A stretch of DNA of 64,000 bases, taken from positions 2,091,001 to 2,155,000 of the forward strand of contig NZ_CP031844.2 of assembly GCF_003606345.3 (NCBI RefSeq). The letters run 5' to 3'. The notes under the pieces are model-generated. The model did no database searches. It was not told the DNA's origin and worked only from the letters and a program-made list of their open reading frames with translations. The translations under genes were made by a program, and so were the position numbers. Source of the stretch: Bartonella krasnovii. GTDB taxonomy: Bacteria > Pseudomonadota > Alphaproteobacteria > Rhizobiales > Rhizobiaceae. Of this stretch, positions 1-10,210 are shown piece by piece. Position 1 is the first letter of the stretch; every line of letters begins with the position of its first letter.

Positions 1-196
1 AGAATTTTTTGAAAATATTTCTGGTTAAAATAGGTAAATGTTTTCAAAGTAAATGAGAAAACATTTTTGGAAGGTTATTTTCATTAAACTTTTGATTGTT
101 TTATCATCTTTGAAAAGCATTCTTTTTGTTTGAAAAGAAAAAAAGAGAGATGATTGATTGAGTGTAAGTTCCTGCTGTGTAGAATTTTTTACATTT

Positions 197-252
197 TATG
201 GATAAGTCTTACTTTTGAATATTTATAATATTTTAAAAAGGGCTTATCCATA
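197..252. repeat. inverted repeat, TATGGATAAG/CTTATCCATA
   Basis: Perfect 10-bp arms at 197-206 and 243-252 face each other across a 36-base, extremely AT-rich spacer. Each arm contains TTATCCATA, one base from the classical DnaA-box core TTATCCACA, so a DnaA-type site is possible. Only two such boxes are seen and no origin-linked gene lies beside them. A transcriptional palindrome or chance are equally plausible. Confidence 0.4.
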
Positions 253-300
253 GAAGGATGCACTGAATGATTGATAATATTTCCAGTGTAACGGCCATTT

Positions 301-321
301 ATCTTTTGTACCACAAAAGAT
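301..321. repeat. perfect 9-bp hairpin palindrome
   Basis: ATCTTTTGT, a 3-base loop ACC, then ACAAAAGAT form a perfect stem-loop. No T-run follows on either strand, so it is not an obvious intrinsic terminator. It lies in gene-free DNA with no adjacent gene to assign it to. Confidence 0.45.
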
Positions 322-854
322 CGTCATTTAAGGCGGTAATACAAGTCATGTAAGCCTCTTGTACACATGAAACATTTTTAGAGAAGTGCGAGGTTATGAG
401 GCTTGTTCATAGAGTCTTATGTGAATAAATCATATAAACAATCATCAGGTGGAACCAACCCAGTAAGAATCCAGATTTTTTTTACAGACAAAATCTCTTT
501 TTAAAAACTCCAACAGAAACTTTTAAAATGGCAAAATCTTATCAAGTAAGGCTAAAAAAGCTGTTGGGCACTCTATCTCTTATTCCCAATAATATAACCT
601 TTCATGATCGATTGTATAAGGTACTATTTTCATAGTTTTAGCCACAGCCTGCTCTAAAATATGGGGACTTTTATTCGGATAATACTTTGATTTATAATAA
701 TAATTAACTGTTTTCTATGTTGAATGAGAGTACCGAATAACGTAAAGATTCTCTCATTTCAAAGCTGTTTATCTTGAATCAATCAAAATCATTCCCTTGC
801 ACGTCAAAAGCGGGATGAATGTGTGGATAAAATTTGTATAAGAAAGGACTAAGA

Positions 855-1082
855 ATGGCTCTTATGAACCGTCTTAATGCAAGGTCTGTCGCAACATTGG
901 GGCTGGTAAATATAATGATGGTGCCGGCTTGTTACTTCACAAGCGTAAAGATGGCGGTGCCCAATGGATTTATCGTTATACCCTTCACGGGCACCGCCGC
1001 AAAATGGGCTTGGGTGCTTTAAGAGATGTTTCTTTAAAACAAGTCCGTGAATTGGCAACGGGGTGGCGTTCTATTCTTCGGA
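855..1082 (+). pseudogene. phage-type integrase 5' fragment (copy A), frameshifted and truncated
   Basis: This is the remnant of the N-terminal arm-type DNA-binding domain (DUF4102 type) of a P4-like tyrosine recombinase. ATG at 855 follows an AAAGGA ribosome site and reads MALMNRLNARSVATLG. The frame then shifts by one base in a run of four G (899-902). Restoring it gives AGKYNDGAGLLLHKRKDGG, followed by IYRYTLHGHRRKMGLGALRD and VSLKQVRELATGWRS. That is a recognisable integrase N-terminus, with the conserved YRY-hGRRR-MGLG-hRDVSL-EAREL pattern. Homology stops near 1082, so the central and catalytic domains are missing. It is the best preserved of the dispersed copies in this window. It cannot encode a working recombinase. 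Confidence 0.8.
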
Positions 1083-1649
1083 TAACGCTAGCTTATGATT
1101 ATAAATTCAATTGTATTGTAAGTTTTATATGGTGTTCATATACTAATTTCATTTTTAATGTGAAAGCCTATGGTTTTGATTGATTTGAAATTTAAGTATT
1201 AAAATGACAAAACATTCCTATATTCAGATCTTTTATTTTTTTTTTACGCTATAAAAAGACAAATTATTATTATAAATCAGTTTATTATAATTCTCCATAA
1301 CGTGCATTCTTGTAAAATCAAAGGTTGTATATATTCTCATTCATTGTTAAGTATCCATAAGGGTAACCGAATGAGTTGATTGTACAGCGTAGCTTAAAAG
1401 TTTTGCTCTTCGATTTTATACATAAGATCATAAAATAGTGACATTTTTTGCGCTTATTTTGTTTAATTTTTCGCTATTACGTTCATTTAGGAAGTTATTT
1501 TCTTGTTTCATCTGGTTATTATTTTTTCGTAATTTGAAGGAAAATTAACGATTTTCAGGGGGATGGATAGAGTAAAGCTTTGTTTTATTGTTTTCACTTT
1601 TCCTAAATTTCACTAAGAGATAGTAAAAAGTGATGAGGAGGCTCTATTA
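1083..1649. other. gene-free stretch before argB, with inverted integrase-upstream fragment
   Basis: No gene is seen. Read on the minus strand, about 1190 down to 1100 resembles the region upstream of the integrase copies (CAATCAAAACCATAGGCTTT against CAATCAAAATCATTCCCTTG at copy A). This suggests an inverted partial copy abutting the break in copy A. The rest is AT-rich DNA presumably carrying the argB promoter, which I cannot place confidently. Confidence 0.4.
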
Positions 1650-2555
1650 ATGGATGATGCTAAAAACAGTGCTGTCGATGTTTTAGAAAAACAAGCAGCA
1701 TTTTTATCGTCTGCTTTACCTTATATGCAAAAATACGAAAATGAAACAGTCGTGGTAAAATATGGCGGTCATGCTATGGGTGATCCTGCTTTAGGGCGAG
1801 CATTTGCGCGTGATATTGCTCTATTAAAGCAATCGGGGATTAATCCTGTTGTTGTTCATGGTGGAGGACCTCAAATTGCTGAAATTTTGATGAAAATGGG
1901 GATTGAATCACGATTTGAAAACGGCTTACGGGTAACCGATGAGCGGATCATTGAAGTGGTTGAAATGGTTTTAGCGGGTTCCATCAATAAGGAAATAGTT
2001 GCTCTTATCAATGCTGAGGGTGAATGGGCAATAGGTCTGTGCGGCAAGGATGGCAATATGGTTTTTGCCGAAAAGGCTTATAGAACTGTCATTGATCCTG
2101 ATTCGAATATTGAACGTGTTCTAGATTTGGGATTTGTTGGTGAGCCTATTGAAGTTGATCGTACATTACTAGATCTATTAGCTTGTTCTGAAATGATACC
2201 AGTTCTTGCTCCTGTGGCTCCAGGTCGGGATGGTAAAACCTATAATATTAATGCTGATATTTTTGCTGGAGCTATTGCGGGTGCATTAGAGGCTAAACGT
2301 CTTTTATTTCTTACTGATGTTCCTGGTGTTTTGGATAAACAGGGTAAACTTTTAAAAGAATTGACAGTTTCTGAAGCTGAGAAACTTATCAAAAATGGAA
2401 CAATTTCAGGAGGCATGATTCCCAAAGTAGAAACTTGTATAAAAGCCCTTCAAAATGGTGTGGAAGGGGTTGTCATTTTAAATGGAAAAACCCCTCATTC
2501 TGTTTTACTAGAACTGTTTACCGAACAGGGAGTTGGGACGCTTATTGTTTCATAA
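1650..2555 (+). CDS. argB: acetylglutamate kinase
   Basis: Phosphorylates N-acetyl-L-glutamate with ATP, the second step of the acetylated arginine pathway in the cytoplasm. The 301-residue protein has the usual length and the amino-acid-kinase fold. A KYGGHAM nucleotide-binding turn lies near residue 38, VHGGGPQI near 70 for substrate binding, and a C-terminal [10 protein letters not shown] motif near 255. ATG at 1650 is preceded by a GGAGG-type ribosome site. An EamA permease follows 32 bases after the stop and may be cotranscribed. argD and argF lie about 53 kb away, so arginine genes are scattered. Nothing is unusual in the protein, which appears intact. Confidence 0.96.
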   Translation: MDDAKNSAVDVLEKQAAFLSSALPYMQKYENETVVVKYGGHAMGDPALGRAFARDIALLKQSGINPVVVHGGGPQIAEILMKMGIESRFENGLRVTDERIIEVVEMVLAGSINKEIVALINAEGEWAIGLCGKDGNMVFAEKAYRTVIDPDSNIERVLDLGFVGEPIEVDRTLLDLLACSEMIPVLAPVAPGRDGKTYNINADIFAGAIAGALEAKRLLFLTDVPGVLDKQGKLLKELTVSEAEKLIKNGTISGGMIPKVETCIKALQNGVEGVVILNGKTPHSVLLELFTEQGVGTLIVS

Positions 2556-2587
2556 ATTGTGCGGAAAATTGGAGGAGAAGGCTTTTC

Positions 2588-3502
2588 ATGACGAATATCA
2601 AACAGTTTAAATACCCTTTATTAAGCAAACCAGAATTGGCAATATTTGCTGCAACAATATTATGGGGGATTACATTTTTAGTTATTCACATTGCGGTACG
2701 CTATAGCGGTCCTCTGTTTTTTGTTGGATTTCGTTTTATTGTTGCATCCCTTATATGTGGAGCAATTTTTTGGCGCTCTATAAAAGGTATAACTGTTTAT
2801 GAAGTTTTTGCTGGGATGGCAATTGGTTTATCCATGTTTTTGGGTTATGCTTTTCAAGCAGCTGGACTTCAAACGATTATTAGTAGTCAGTCGGCTTTTA
2901 TCACAGCGCTTTATGTTCCGATGGTTCCAATCTTGCAATGGATTGTTTTTAAAAAACCTCCCCGTTTTGCTTGTTGGATTGGTATTGTTTTTGCTTTTAT
3001 TGGTCTTGTACTTGTTTCAGGACAAAAGCCGGGAAGTTTTGATTTTTCAAAAGGCGAAATTTTGACTTTGTTGGGGGCTTTAGCAATTGCTGGAGAAGTC
3101 ATACTCATCGGAATTTTTGCCAACAAGGTTGATAGTCGACGTGTGACCATTATTCAGTTATTCTTTAGTGGTTTTTTTTCGTTTTCTTGTATGCCTTTGA
3201 TGGGGGAAAGCATTCCTGAATTTTCGTGGGTATGGTTTAGTATTGGTATGGGATTGGCATTAATGAGTGCGATTATCCAATTGGCCATGAATTGGGCACA
3301 AAAGTCCATTTCCCCTACACGTGCAACACTCATTTATGCAGGTGAACCAGTATGGGCTGGTATTGTTGGGCGTTTGGCTGGAGAGCATTTATCTCCTTTA
3401 GCTTTATTGGGTGGTTTGTTTATTCTGATTGGGATCATTGTTGCTGAATTACAACCTTCACAATGGCGTAAAAAAAATAAAGCAATTGAAAAGACTGATT
3501 AG
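2588..3502 (+). CDS. EamA/DMT-family permease
   Basis: An inner-membrane protein of 304 residues with about ten hydrophobic segments in two EamA halves, the typical drug/metabolite transporter layout. Such proteins export or import small metabolites; the substrate cannot be read from sequence. The N-terminal half carries the ATILWGITFLVIH pattern and the C-terminal half the RATLIYAGEPVWAGIVG pattern characteristic of EamA repeats. The open frame reaches further upstream into argB, but ATG at 2588 after GGAGGAG is the convincing start. The 32-base gap from argB suggests shared transcription. The C-terminus is basic (WRKKNK), as expected for a cytoplasmic tail. Confidence 0.85.
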   Translation: MTNIKQFKYPLLSKPELAIFAATILWGITFLVIHIAVRYSGPLFFVGFRFIVASLICGAIFWRSIKGITVYEVFAGMAIGLSMFLGYAFQAAGLQTIISSQSAFITALYVPMVPILQWIVFKKPPRFACWIGIVFAFIGLVLVSGQKPGSFDFSKGEILTLLGALAIAGEVILIGIFANKVDSRRVTIIQLFFSGFFSFSCMPLMGESIPEFSWVWFSIGMGLALMSAIIQLAMNWAQKSISPTRATLIYAGEPVWAGIVGRLAGEHLSPLALLGGLFILIGIIVAELQPSQWRKKNKAIEKTD

Positions 3503-3924
3503 CGATGCACTTTTCCTATGATAATTTTATTGCATGCGTTTTTTACTTACAGAGTTTTCATTTAAATTACAAAACAATAAATAATAATTATAAATCAATG
3601 TATTATATAATTATTTGAAGAGGATTGATGTTTTTATCTTTAATGGAGGAAGAAAGGAGTTGTATAAAAAGTACATAAAAACTCTATGCAATAGAACTTA
3701 TTTTTACAGTCTTAAACGTTAAAAAAACTATCCTTTTGGACATACATTTATTAAATAAGATTGCTAAAAAAGCAAATTATTGTGTACAAATGAAAAGCAT
3801 TTCTCGCAAGCTTTATCGAAAATTTAAGTGATATACACGTCCACTCTGCATTTATACAACATATAGATTTATAAGGAGAATATAGCATTCTTCACATTGA
3901 ATTAGAATCCTCAATACCGTAAAA
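3503..3924. other. gene-free AT-rich spacer
   Basis: No gene is visible. It contains an AT-rich string around 3570-3590 (AATAATTATAAATCA) resembling strings near 690 and 1265, both close to integrase copy A. This may be part of the same decayed element, but the bases are too simple to be sure. Confidence 0.35.
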
Positions 3925-4110
3925 ATTTTTCATGTTAAATCAATACAAATCTCTTGTTTGCACGCCATAAGCGGATGGGCCATGTGGTAAAATTACATAA
4001 CAAAGGCATGTCTCCTCTAAATTCTTTCAAGTCTAAAGGACTATTGCAACATTGGGGGTTGGAAAAGTGTGTGATGGTAGCGGCTTATCATCATATGGAG
4101 TCATAAGACA
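3925..4110 (+). pseudogene. integrase 5' fragment (copy B)
   Basis: A highly degenerate copy of the upstream region and first codons of the integrase seen at 855. The shared landmarks are in the same order: AATCAATAC, CTTGTTTGCACGCC with AAGCGG, then GCAACATTGGGGGTTGG with a five-G run (4054-4058), and GTGTGATGGTAGCGGCTT. Copy A has only four G at the same point, which supports a single-base slip there. Similarity fades after about 4110. No open frame survives. Confidence 0.65.
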
Positions 4111-4291
4111 AGATGTGAAAAGGTCATTTTAATCTCATTGGTATTTAATTTATTAAATAAAAGTCTTATTTTTTCAGATTATGAGAGGTTGTGTTTTGAG
4201 AAGCTTTTTTGGTTAATATTCTTTTGAAAGGTTCTCGATAGGACATAATTGGTCTTTGCGTTTTGTATTATTCTTTGCTAAATCGCCTTAT

Positions 4292-6097
4292 ATGACAATA
4301 GATCGTAATTATATTCGTAATTTTTCCATCGTGGCGCATATTGACCACGGCAAGTCCACTTTAGCGGATCGTTTGATTCAAATGACAGGAGGGCTTGACA
4401 CACGTGAGATGAAGGAACAAGTGCTTGATTCCATGGATATTGAGCGTGAACGTGGAATTACTATTAAAGCACAAACAGTACGTTTACATTATAAAGCAAA
4501 GAATGGTGAGACCTATATTTTAAATCTTATGGATACACCAGGTCATGTGGATTTTGCTTATGAAGTTTCGCGTTCATTGGCAGCTTGTGAAGGTTCTCTG
4601 TTGGTGGTAGATGCGAGCCAAGGTGTTGAGGCACAAACGTTGGCAAATGTTTATCAAGCTATTGATAATTCCCATGAATTGGTTGTTGTACTCAATAAAG
4701 TTGACCTTCCGGCAGCAGAACCTGAACGTGTTAAAGAACAAATTGAAGATGTGATAGGCATTGATACCTCTGGGGCCGTGGAAATATCAGCAAAAACAGG
4801 TTTAGGTGTCCCTGATGTTTTGGAGGCAATTGTTACACAGTTACCACCTCCACGTACAGGCGATGTTGCAAATCCCTTGAAGGCAATGTTGGTTGATAGC
4901 TGGTATGATGCATATCTTGGTGTCATCGTTTTGGTACGAGTCATTGATGGTGTGCTAAAAAAAGGCCAAACCATTCGTATGATGGGTACGGGCGCAAAAT
5001 ATCCCGTTGAGCGCGTTGGGGTGTTTACACCTAAAATGGTACAGGTTGATGAATTAGGACCAGGTGAGATTGGTTTTATCACTGCTTCTATCAAAGAAGT
5101 TGCTGATACACGGGTTGGCGATACGATTACGGAAGAGCGTCGTCCTTGTGAAAATGCTTTACCTGGTTTTAAGCCTGCACAACCGGTTGTCTTTTGTGGA
5201 CTTTTTCCAATTGATGCAGCCGATTTTGATGATTTGCGTGCAGCCATGGGCAAATTACGCTTAAATGATGCGAGTTTTTCTTTTGAAATGGAAACATCTG
5301 CAGCTTTGGGGTTTGGTTTTAGGTGTGGCTTTTTGGGACTTCTTCATCTTGAAATTATTCAAGAGCGATTAGAGCGTGAATTTAATTTGGATTTAATCGC
5401 GACAGCACCTTCAGTTGTTTATCGTATGAATATGAATGATGGTTCAGTTAAAGAGTTGCACAATCCAGCAGATATGCCTGATGTGGTTAAAATTTCTTCT
5501 ATCGAAGAACCGTGGATTCGAGCGACAATCATGACTCCTGATAATTATCTTGGGTCAATTTTAGAGCTTTGCCAGGAGCGGCGTGGAATACAGGTTGGTT
5601 TATCCTATGTTGGAACGCGTGCTATGGTGACGTATGATTTACCACTCAATGAAGTTGTTTTTGATTTTTATGACCGCCTAAAATCGATCTCAAAGGGATA
5701 TGCTTCTTTTGATTATCAGATGAGGGATTATGCAGAGGGGGATTTAGTTAAAATGTCTATTTTGGTAAATGGAGAGTCTATTGATGCATTGTCAATGCTT
5801 GTGCACCGTACGATTGCGGAAAAGCGTGGGCGTTCCATGTGCGAAAAGCTGAAAGATCTTATTCCCCAGCATATGTTTCAGATTCCAATTCAAGCGGCTA
5901 TTGGTGGTAAAGTCATAGCGCGCGAAACAATTCGTGCTTTGCGTAAAGATGTAACAGCAAAATGTTACGGGGGCGATGTGACGCGTAAGCGCAAATTGTT
6001 GGAAAAGCAAAAAGAAGGCAAAAAACGGATGCGCCAATTTGGAAAGGTAGAAATTCCTCAGTCAGCTTTTATTCAAGCGCTCAAAATGAATAAATAA
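4292..6097 (+). CDS. lepA: elongation factor 4 (LepA), back-translocating GTPase
   Basis: A ribosome-associated translational GTPase that acts on stalled or mis-translocated ribosomes. The start is set at ATG 4292 ([20 protein letters not shown]), which matches the family N-terminus; an in-frame TTG at 4256 would add 12 residues with no clear ribosome site. The product is 601 residues, the usual size. The G domain shows AHIDHGKST (P-loop, near residue 16), the RGITIKAQ switch, DTPGHVDF and NKVD. Elongation-factor domains II, III and V follow. The C-terminus ends with the LepA-specific lysine-rich domain ([20 protein letters not shown]). It stands alone between two integrase-fragment regions. 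Confidence 0.97.
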   Translation: MTIDRNYIRNFSIVAHIDHGKSTLADRLIQMTGGLDTREMKEQVLDSMDIERERGITIKAQTVRLHYKAKNGETYILNLMDTPGHVDFAYEVSRSLAACEGSLLVVDASQGVEAQTLANVYQAIDNSHELVVVLNKVDLPAAEPERVKEQIEDVIGIDTSGAVEISAKTGLGVPDVLEAIVTQLPPPRTGDVANPLKAMLVDSWYDAYLGVIVLVRVIDGVLKKGQTIRMMGTGAKYPVERVGVFTPKMVQVDELGPGEIGFITASIKEVADTRVGDTITEERRPCENALPGFKPAQPVVFCGLFPIDAADFDDLRAAMGKLRLNDASFSFEMETSAALGFGFRCGFLGLLHLEIIQERLEREFNLDLIATAPSVVYRMNMNDGSVKELHNPADMPDVVKISSIEEPWIRATIMTPDNYLGSILELCQERRGIQVGLSYVGTRAMVTYDLPLNEVVFDFYDRLKSISKGYASFDYQMRDYAEGDLVKMSILVNGESIDALSMLVHRTIAEKRGRSMCEKLKDLIPQHMFQIPIQAAIGGKVIARETIRALRKDVTAKCYGGDVTRKRKLLEKQKEGKKRMRQFGKVEIPQSAFIQALKMNK

Positions 6098-6289
6098 TGA
6101 AAAAGGGTGTATTTTCCTCATTAAACTGCGCTTTTGTTTTTGTCGATTGGTTTAGGTTTTTAAAGAGTGATTCTTAAATGGAAATTGGGCAGTCCTCACG
6201 CTTTTGGGGATAGTGTGCTTTTTCATTGCGTCACGTTGCTCACGTAAAATGGAATGCTTTAAACAAAAATACATTTATGTTGCGTATTG

Positions 6290-6540
6290 TCCCCCCTTTT
6301 TTTTAAAAAAGAAATATCTCTCAATGCACCCGAGCCCATTTCACAATGGTGTTCGTCAAAAGGATAATGGTTAAAGCTTCCGTAAATAACATAAAACCCA
6401 TTTAGCATGACCATCTTTACATATCATAAAGACGCATGGTGCTACCATCATACTTTTTGCGGGTTCAAAATGTTATGATAGTTCTTGGTTTTTGAGAGCG
6501 TTCATTAAAGATATTTTTACTCTTTTATTAAGGTATGCCT
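6290..6540 (-). pseudogene. integrase 5' fragment (copy C), inverted
   Basis: Read on the minus strand, this stretch aligns with integrase copy A from its start region to GLGALRDVSL. Landmarks are AAAGATGGTCATGCTAAATG (compare AAAGATGGCGGTGCCCAATG), then AAATGGGCTCGGGTGCATTG and AGAGATATTTCTTT (compare AAATGGGCTTGGGTGCTTTA and AGAGATGTTTCTTT). Frames are broken throughout. Weak similarity may continue down to about 6200. The surrounding 6098-6289 and 6541-6685 hold no gene that I can see. Confidence 0.7.
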
Positions 6541-6685
6541 TACCCAAACACTCTTTACTTTTGTGATGCGCAAGGAAATGAGAGCAATTAATTCAATATA
6601 AAAGGATTTGAAATAAGAAGAATCCTTATTTTATGGTGTTATTCAAGTTGAAAACAATAAATGACATTATCAATCAATATTATGT

Positions 6686-7534
6686 CTAATCACGTAAAAG
6701 CTCATTAATCGATGTTTTTTCTCGTGTTTTTTGATCAACGCGTTTTACAATAACAGCACAGTAAAGGTTTGGTCCCGCTTCACCATTAGGGAGTGGTTTT
6801 CCAGGGAGAGACCCTGGTACAACAACTGAATATGCTGGTACTTCACCGATAAAAATTTCACCTGTTGTACGGTCAATAATCTTTGTAGACTTCCCAATAA
6901 AGACTCCCATCCCTAAAACAGCACCTTCACGAATAATACAACCTTCAACAACTTCAGAGCGAGCACCAATAAAACAATGATCTTCAATAATGGTTGGATT
7001 TGCTTGCAGAGGTTCCAAAACGCCTCCAATACCAACACCACCAGAAAGGTGAACATGTTTGCCGATTTGTGCACAAGAACCAACGGTTGTCCAGGTATCA
7101 ACCATTGTTCCTTCATCGACAAAAGCACCAAGATTGATAAAGGATGGCATGAGTATGACGTTTGGTGCAATATAGGCAGAATGACGTACAATCGCTCCAG
7201 GAACGGAACGAAACCCCGCTTTTTGAAAATCATTTTCTTTCCAACCAGAAAATTTTGAAGGAACTTTATCCCACCAATGTGTTCCGTTGATTCCACCAGC
7301 AATAATTTTCATTGGGTTTAGCCGAAAAGAGAGCAAAACAGCTTTTTTCAACCATTGATGAACATGCCATTGTCCATTTTTTTGCCGTTCTGCCACACGG
7401 ATTTCACCTTTATCAAGAAGGCTTAATATGTGTTCGACACTCTCACGGATTTCGCCTTTTGTGGTAGTATTGATAGAATCGCGATTATCAAATGCTTTTT
7501 CGATAATGATTTCAAATTGTGTGAGAGGGGTCAT
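6686..7534 (-). CDS. dapD: 2,3,4,5-tetrahydropyridine-2,6-dicarboxylate N-succinyltransferase
   Basis: Transfers succinyl from succinyl-CoA to tetrahydrodipicolinate in the succinylase branch of lysine and diaminopimelate synthesis. The 282-residue product is normal for DapD and shows left-handed beta-helix hexapeptide repeats ([41 protein letters not shown]) and the C-terminal [17 protein letters not shown] signature. The start is taken at ATG 7534 ([11 protein letters not shown]), which fits family N-termini; a TTG seven codons upstream is the alternative. It diverges from the LOG-family gene across 100 bases. It is monocistronic here. Confidence 0.95.
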   Translation of the reverse strand: MTPLTQFEIIIEKAFDNRDSINTTTKGEIRESVEHILSLLDKGEIRVAERQKNGQWHVHQWLKKAVLLSFRLNPMKIIAGGINGTHWWDKVPSKFSGWKENDFQKAGFRSVPGAIVRHSAYIAPNVILMPSFINLGAFVDEGTMVDTWTTVGSCAQIGKHVHLSGGVGIGGVLEPLQANPTIIEDHCFIGARSEVVEGCIIREGAVLGMGVFIGKSTKIIDRTTGEIFIGEVPAYSVVVPGSLPGKPLPNGEAGPNLYCAVIVKRVDQKTREKTSINELLRD

Positions 7535-7634
7535 GACGAGAGTTCCGTTAAACAAGTTGAAAGCTTCAAGATTTATTCTCTATGACCTACGCGAAGAAAT
7601 GTTTTCAGTCAATAAAACGATGAGAAAGTAAGAC

Positions 7635-8504
7635 ATGTGCATGAAAAAAAACTGTAAAGAAAAAAGTAAAGAAGAACAAGAAAATTGGACACCACTTCTT
7701 CACACGAGAGAAGCTCTCCAAAAGATCCATGAAGTTTCTAATTCAACACAAATGTGTTCACCTACTTATCGTTTAGCCTATATCGATCAAGATTTTATGA
7801 TGCGTCCAGAGCTACGCTCACAACGTATTGGTCTTGAATTTTTAAAGCCAGAAATAACACTTAAAGAATATGATATCCAATCAACAGTTGTTTTGTTTGG
7901 TGGTGCGCGTATTCCTGAACACGGGCAAGAAGCTTGGGCAGCAAAAAATGAAACGCAAAAGAAAAACTTGCATGCTATGTCACATTATTACGATGAGGCA
8001 AGGGAATTTGCATGTTTATGCTCACGCTATTCCGCTACCACACAATATCGTGAGTTTGTGGTTGTCACAGGGGGTGGGCCAGGGATCATGGAAGCAGGAA
8101 ATCGTGGCGCTTGTGATGTTGGAGCCCCAACGGTTGGCTTGAATATTATTTTACCACATGAACAAGAGCCTAATTCATATGTATCTCCGCATTTGTGTTT
8201 CAATTTTCACTATTTGGGGATGCGAAAAATGCATTTTCTCATGCGGGCGAAGGCATTAGCTATTTTTCCTGGAGGATTTGGGACTCTGGATGAGTTGTTT
8301 GAGACGTTAACTTTGATACAGACGGGACGGATGAAACAGGTTCCAATTTTACTGTTTGGTCAAGAATTTTGGAGCAATGCCATCAATTTTGATTATTTAT
8401 CAGAACAAGGTACAATTTCTCCCTCTGATATTGATTTAATAAAATTTGTCAATACCGCAGCAGAAGCCTTTGAAGAAATCCGTTGTTTTTACAAACTACC
8501 TTAA
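7635..8504 (+). CDS. LOG-family protein (lysine decarboxylase-like, TIGR00730)
   Basis: The 289-residue protein has the LOG Rossmann fold. VVTGGGPGIMEAGNRGA lies near residue 145 and PGGFGTLDELFETLTLIQTG near residue 215; these are the family phosphate-binding and catalytic motifs. Characterised LOG proteins are phosphoribohydrolases that remove ribose-5-phosphate from cytokinin or purine nucleotides, and the old label 'lysine decarboxylase' is misleading. About 85 extra N-terminal residues precede the Rossmann core (STVVLFGGARIP), so this is a long-form LOG rather than the roughly 190-residue plant type. A second Met at 7641 is also possible. The true substrate is unknown. It is convergent with truA, 31 bases apart. 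Confidence 0.85.
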   Translation: MCMKKNCKEKSKEEQENWTPLLHTREALQKIHEVSNSTQMCSPTYRLAYIDQDFMMRPELRSQRIGLEFLKPEITLKEYDIQSTVVLFGGARIPEHGQEAWAAKNETQKKNLHAMSHYYDEAREFACLCSRYSATTQYREFVVVTGGGPGIMEAGNRGACDVGAPTVGLNIILPHEQEPNSYVSPHLCFNFHYLGMRKMHFLMRAKALAIFPGGFGTLDELFETLTLIQTGRMKQVPILLFGQEFWSNAINFDYLSEQGTISPSDIDLIKFVNTAAEAFEEIRCFYKLP

Positions 8505-8535
8505 TTGTTCTTTAAGAGGAAACTTTGCAGAATAA

Positions 8536-9279
8536 TTAATATTCTACTTTGGTTAAATAAAGTCCTGAAGGGGGGGCAACAACACCACAACGTTTACGAT
8601 CTTTAGCATGGAGAGCTTCTTCAAGATCTTGTGCTCTCCAGCGGCCAATACCAACTTCCATGAGGCTTCCTGCGAATGAACGGATTTGATGATGAAGAAA
8701 AGAGCGGGCTCGCGCATAAAGGAAGATTTCTTCTCCTTCTCTTTGAACATCGAGGCATTCAAGGGTCCGAATAGGGCTTTTGGCTTGGCAATGTGTTGAA
8801 CGGAAAGTTGTAAAATCATGTTGTCCTACAAGCTTTTGAGCAGCTTCATGCATAGCTTCAGCATCAAGAGGCTTTGGCAACCACCACACACGTTTGGCGT
8901 TTAAGGCTGGTGGAGAGCGACGATTGAGGATTTTAAAAAGATAATGACGTTTGATAGCAGAAAATCGTGCATCAAAGTCATCAGAGACATTTTCTACATT
9001 TAAAATTGAAATCGCTTCTCCCTGTTGGCGTAAAAGAGCATTGAGCGCATTCTGTACAGTATATGGAGGCCAGTTTTTTATGAAATCAACATGGGCAACT
9101 TGTCCCGTAGCATGCACTCCAGCATCCGTTCGACCCGCTGTTGTAATAGTTAATTGTTGTCCACTAAAGCGAAAAATAACCTGCTCAAGAGCTTCTTGTA
9201 TCGTGTGAAGCTCTGCTTGACGTTGCCAGCCAGCATAATTTGATCCATCATATTCAAGAGTAAGTTTAAAACGTGGCAT
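8536..9279 (-). CDS. truA: tRNA pseudouridine(38-40) synthase
   Basis: Isomerises uridines 38-40 in the anticodon stem of many tRNAs. The 247-residue product begins [21 protein letters not shown], the standard TruA opening. The catalytic aspartate lies in [15 protein letters not shown] near residue 52, and [19 protein letters not shown] lies near residue 190. It follows fmt with a 1-base gap (fmt TGA, one base, ATG), so def-fmt-truA read as one minus-strand operon, a common rhizobial arrangement. It is intact. Confidence 0.96.
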   Translation of the reverse strand: MPRFKLTLEYDGSNYAGWQRQAELHTIQEALEQVIFRFSGQQLTITTAGRTDAGVHATGQVAHVDFIKNWPPYTVQNALNALLRQQGEAISILNVENVSDDFDARFSAIKRHYLFKILNRRSPPALNAKRVWWLPKPLDAEAMHEAAQKLVGQHDFTTFRSTHCQAKSPIRTLECLDVQREGEEIFLYARARSFLHHQIRSFAGSLMEVGIGRWRAQDLEEALHAKDRKRCGVVAPPSGLYLTKVEY

Positions 9280-9280
9280 A

Positions 9281-10210
9281 TCAATAAACAGCAGAAATAT
9301 GAGCGCCTCGCAAAAATGTTACGCTTTCAAGGACTTTACCACCAGATCTTTGCAGGTGGGTTATTTCAAGGCGCCCTTGTCCACAATGGATAATCAAAGA
9401 ATCTGGTTCTATTCGACCAATTTCAAGAGAAGGGCCTGTTATTAAACGACTTCCAAGAATTTTTACGCGTTCTTCTTGTCCCATGATACTCATGTTACAC
9501 CAGCAACCAGGAAAGGGAGAGAGTGCGCGAATATATCGATGAATAAATTCAGCAGACTTTGTCCAATCAATGCGGGTTTCTTCCTTTCTGATTTTGGCAG
9601 CATAGGTGATGCCTTCTTCTGATTGGGGGGTCAGTTTGAGTTGTCCTTTTTCTAAAGTTGATAGAGCTTCTATCATAAGCTCTGCGCCGATATATGAAAG
9701 CTTATTTGAAAGTTCATCCGTGGTGGTAGTATCCGTGATGGGAATAGAGCGTGAGAGGGCAATAGGCCCTGTATCAAGCCCTTCATCCATTTTCATAATC
9801 ATCATCCCCGTTTCCTTATCACCAGCCATAATGGCACGCTGAATAGGTGCAGCACCACGCCAGCGTGGTAAAAGCGAAGCATGGGCATTAAAACATCCAA
9901 AACGTGGTGTTTCAAGAATAGCTTTTGGTAAGAGGAGTCCATAGGCAACCACAACAGCAACATCAATACAAAGTGCTGCAAGTTGGGCTTGCTGTTCAGC
10001 TGTTTTGAGTGTTTTGGGGGTGAATACAGGAATAGACTTTTCTTCTGCTGCATTTTGCACAGGTGAGGGAATGAGTTTAAGACCACGACGTCCTGCCGGG
10101 CGAGGAGGTTGACTATAAACGGCGACAACATCATGACCAGATTCCAACAAAGCATGTAAAATGGGAACAGAAAAACTGGGGGTCCCCATAAAACTCAACC
10201 GTAATGCCAT
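9281..10210 (-). CDS. fmt: methionyl-tRNA formyltransferase
   Basis: Adds the formyl group from 10-formyl-THF to initiator Met-tRNA. It has 309 residues, with the N-terminal formyltransferase domain containing [23 protein letters not shown] (the catalytic Asn-His-Asp region with SLLP motif) and [10 protein letters not shown]. The C-terminal OB-like domain follows ([25 protein letters not shown]). Its ATG overlaps the def stop codon as TAATG, indicating translational coupling of the formylating and deformylating enzymes. It is intact. Confidence 0.96.
   Translation of the reverse strand: MALRLSFMGTPSFSVPILHALLESGHDVVAVYSQPPRPAGRRGLKLIPSPVQNAAEEKSIPVFTPKTLKTAEQQAQLAALCIDVAVVVAYGLLLPKAILETPRFGCFNAHASLLPRWRGAAPIQRAIMAGDKETGMMIMKMDEGLDTGPIALSRSIPITDTTTTDELSNKLSYIGAELMIEALSTLEKGQLKLTPQSEEGITYAAKIRKEETRIDWTKSAEFIHRYIRALSPFPGCWCNMSIMGQEERVKILGSRLITGPSLEIGRIEPDSLIIHCGQGRLEITHLQRSGGKVLESVTFLRGAHISAVY

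Larger units (their letters stand above)
1..854. other. gene-free left flank with inverted repeats
   Basis: No supportable gene is seen. The stretch is very AT-rich. It contains two inverted repeats (separate entries) and, from about position 720, the presumed promoter region of the integrase remnant at 855. Parts of that promoter region recur upstream of the other integrase fragments; for example the 15 bases at 774-788 recur exactly, on the other strand, at 53919-53933. A 36-codon open stretch at 528-638 starts with ATG, but I recognise nothing in it and do not call it a gene. Confidence 0.6.

Noticed and set aside
197..252. Chromosomal replication origin
   Set aside because: Only two DnaA-like boxes, both one base off consensus, and no hemE, parAB or similar gene nearby. 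Kept only as a repeat.
4654..5253. Long antisense open frame (199 codons) inside lepA
   Set aside because: It mirrors the lepA codons on the opposite strand; the lepA motifs fully account for the region.
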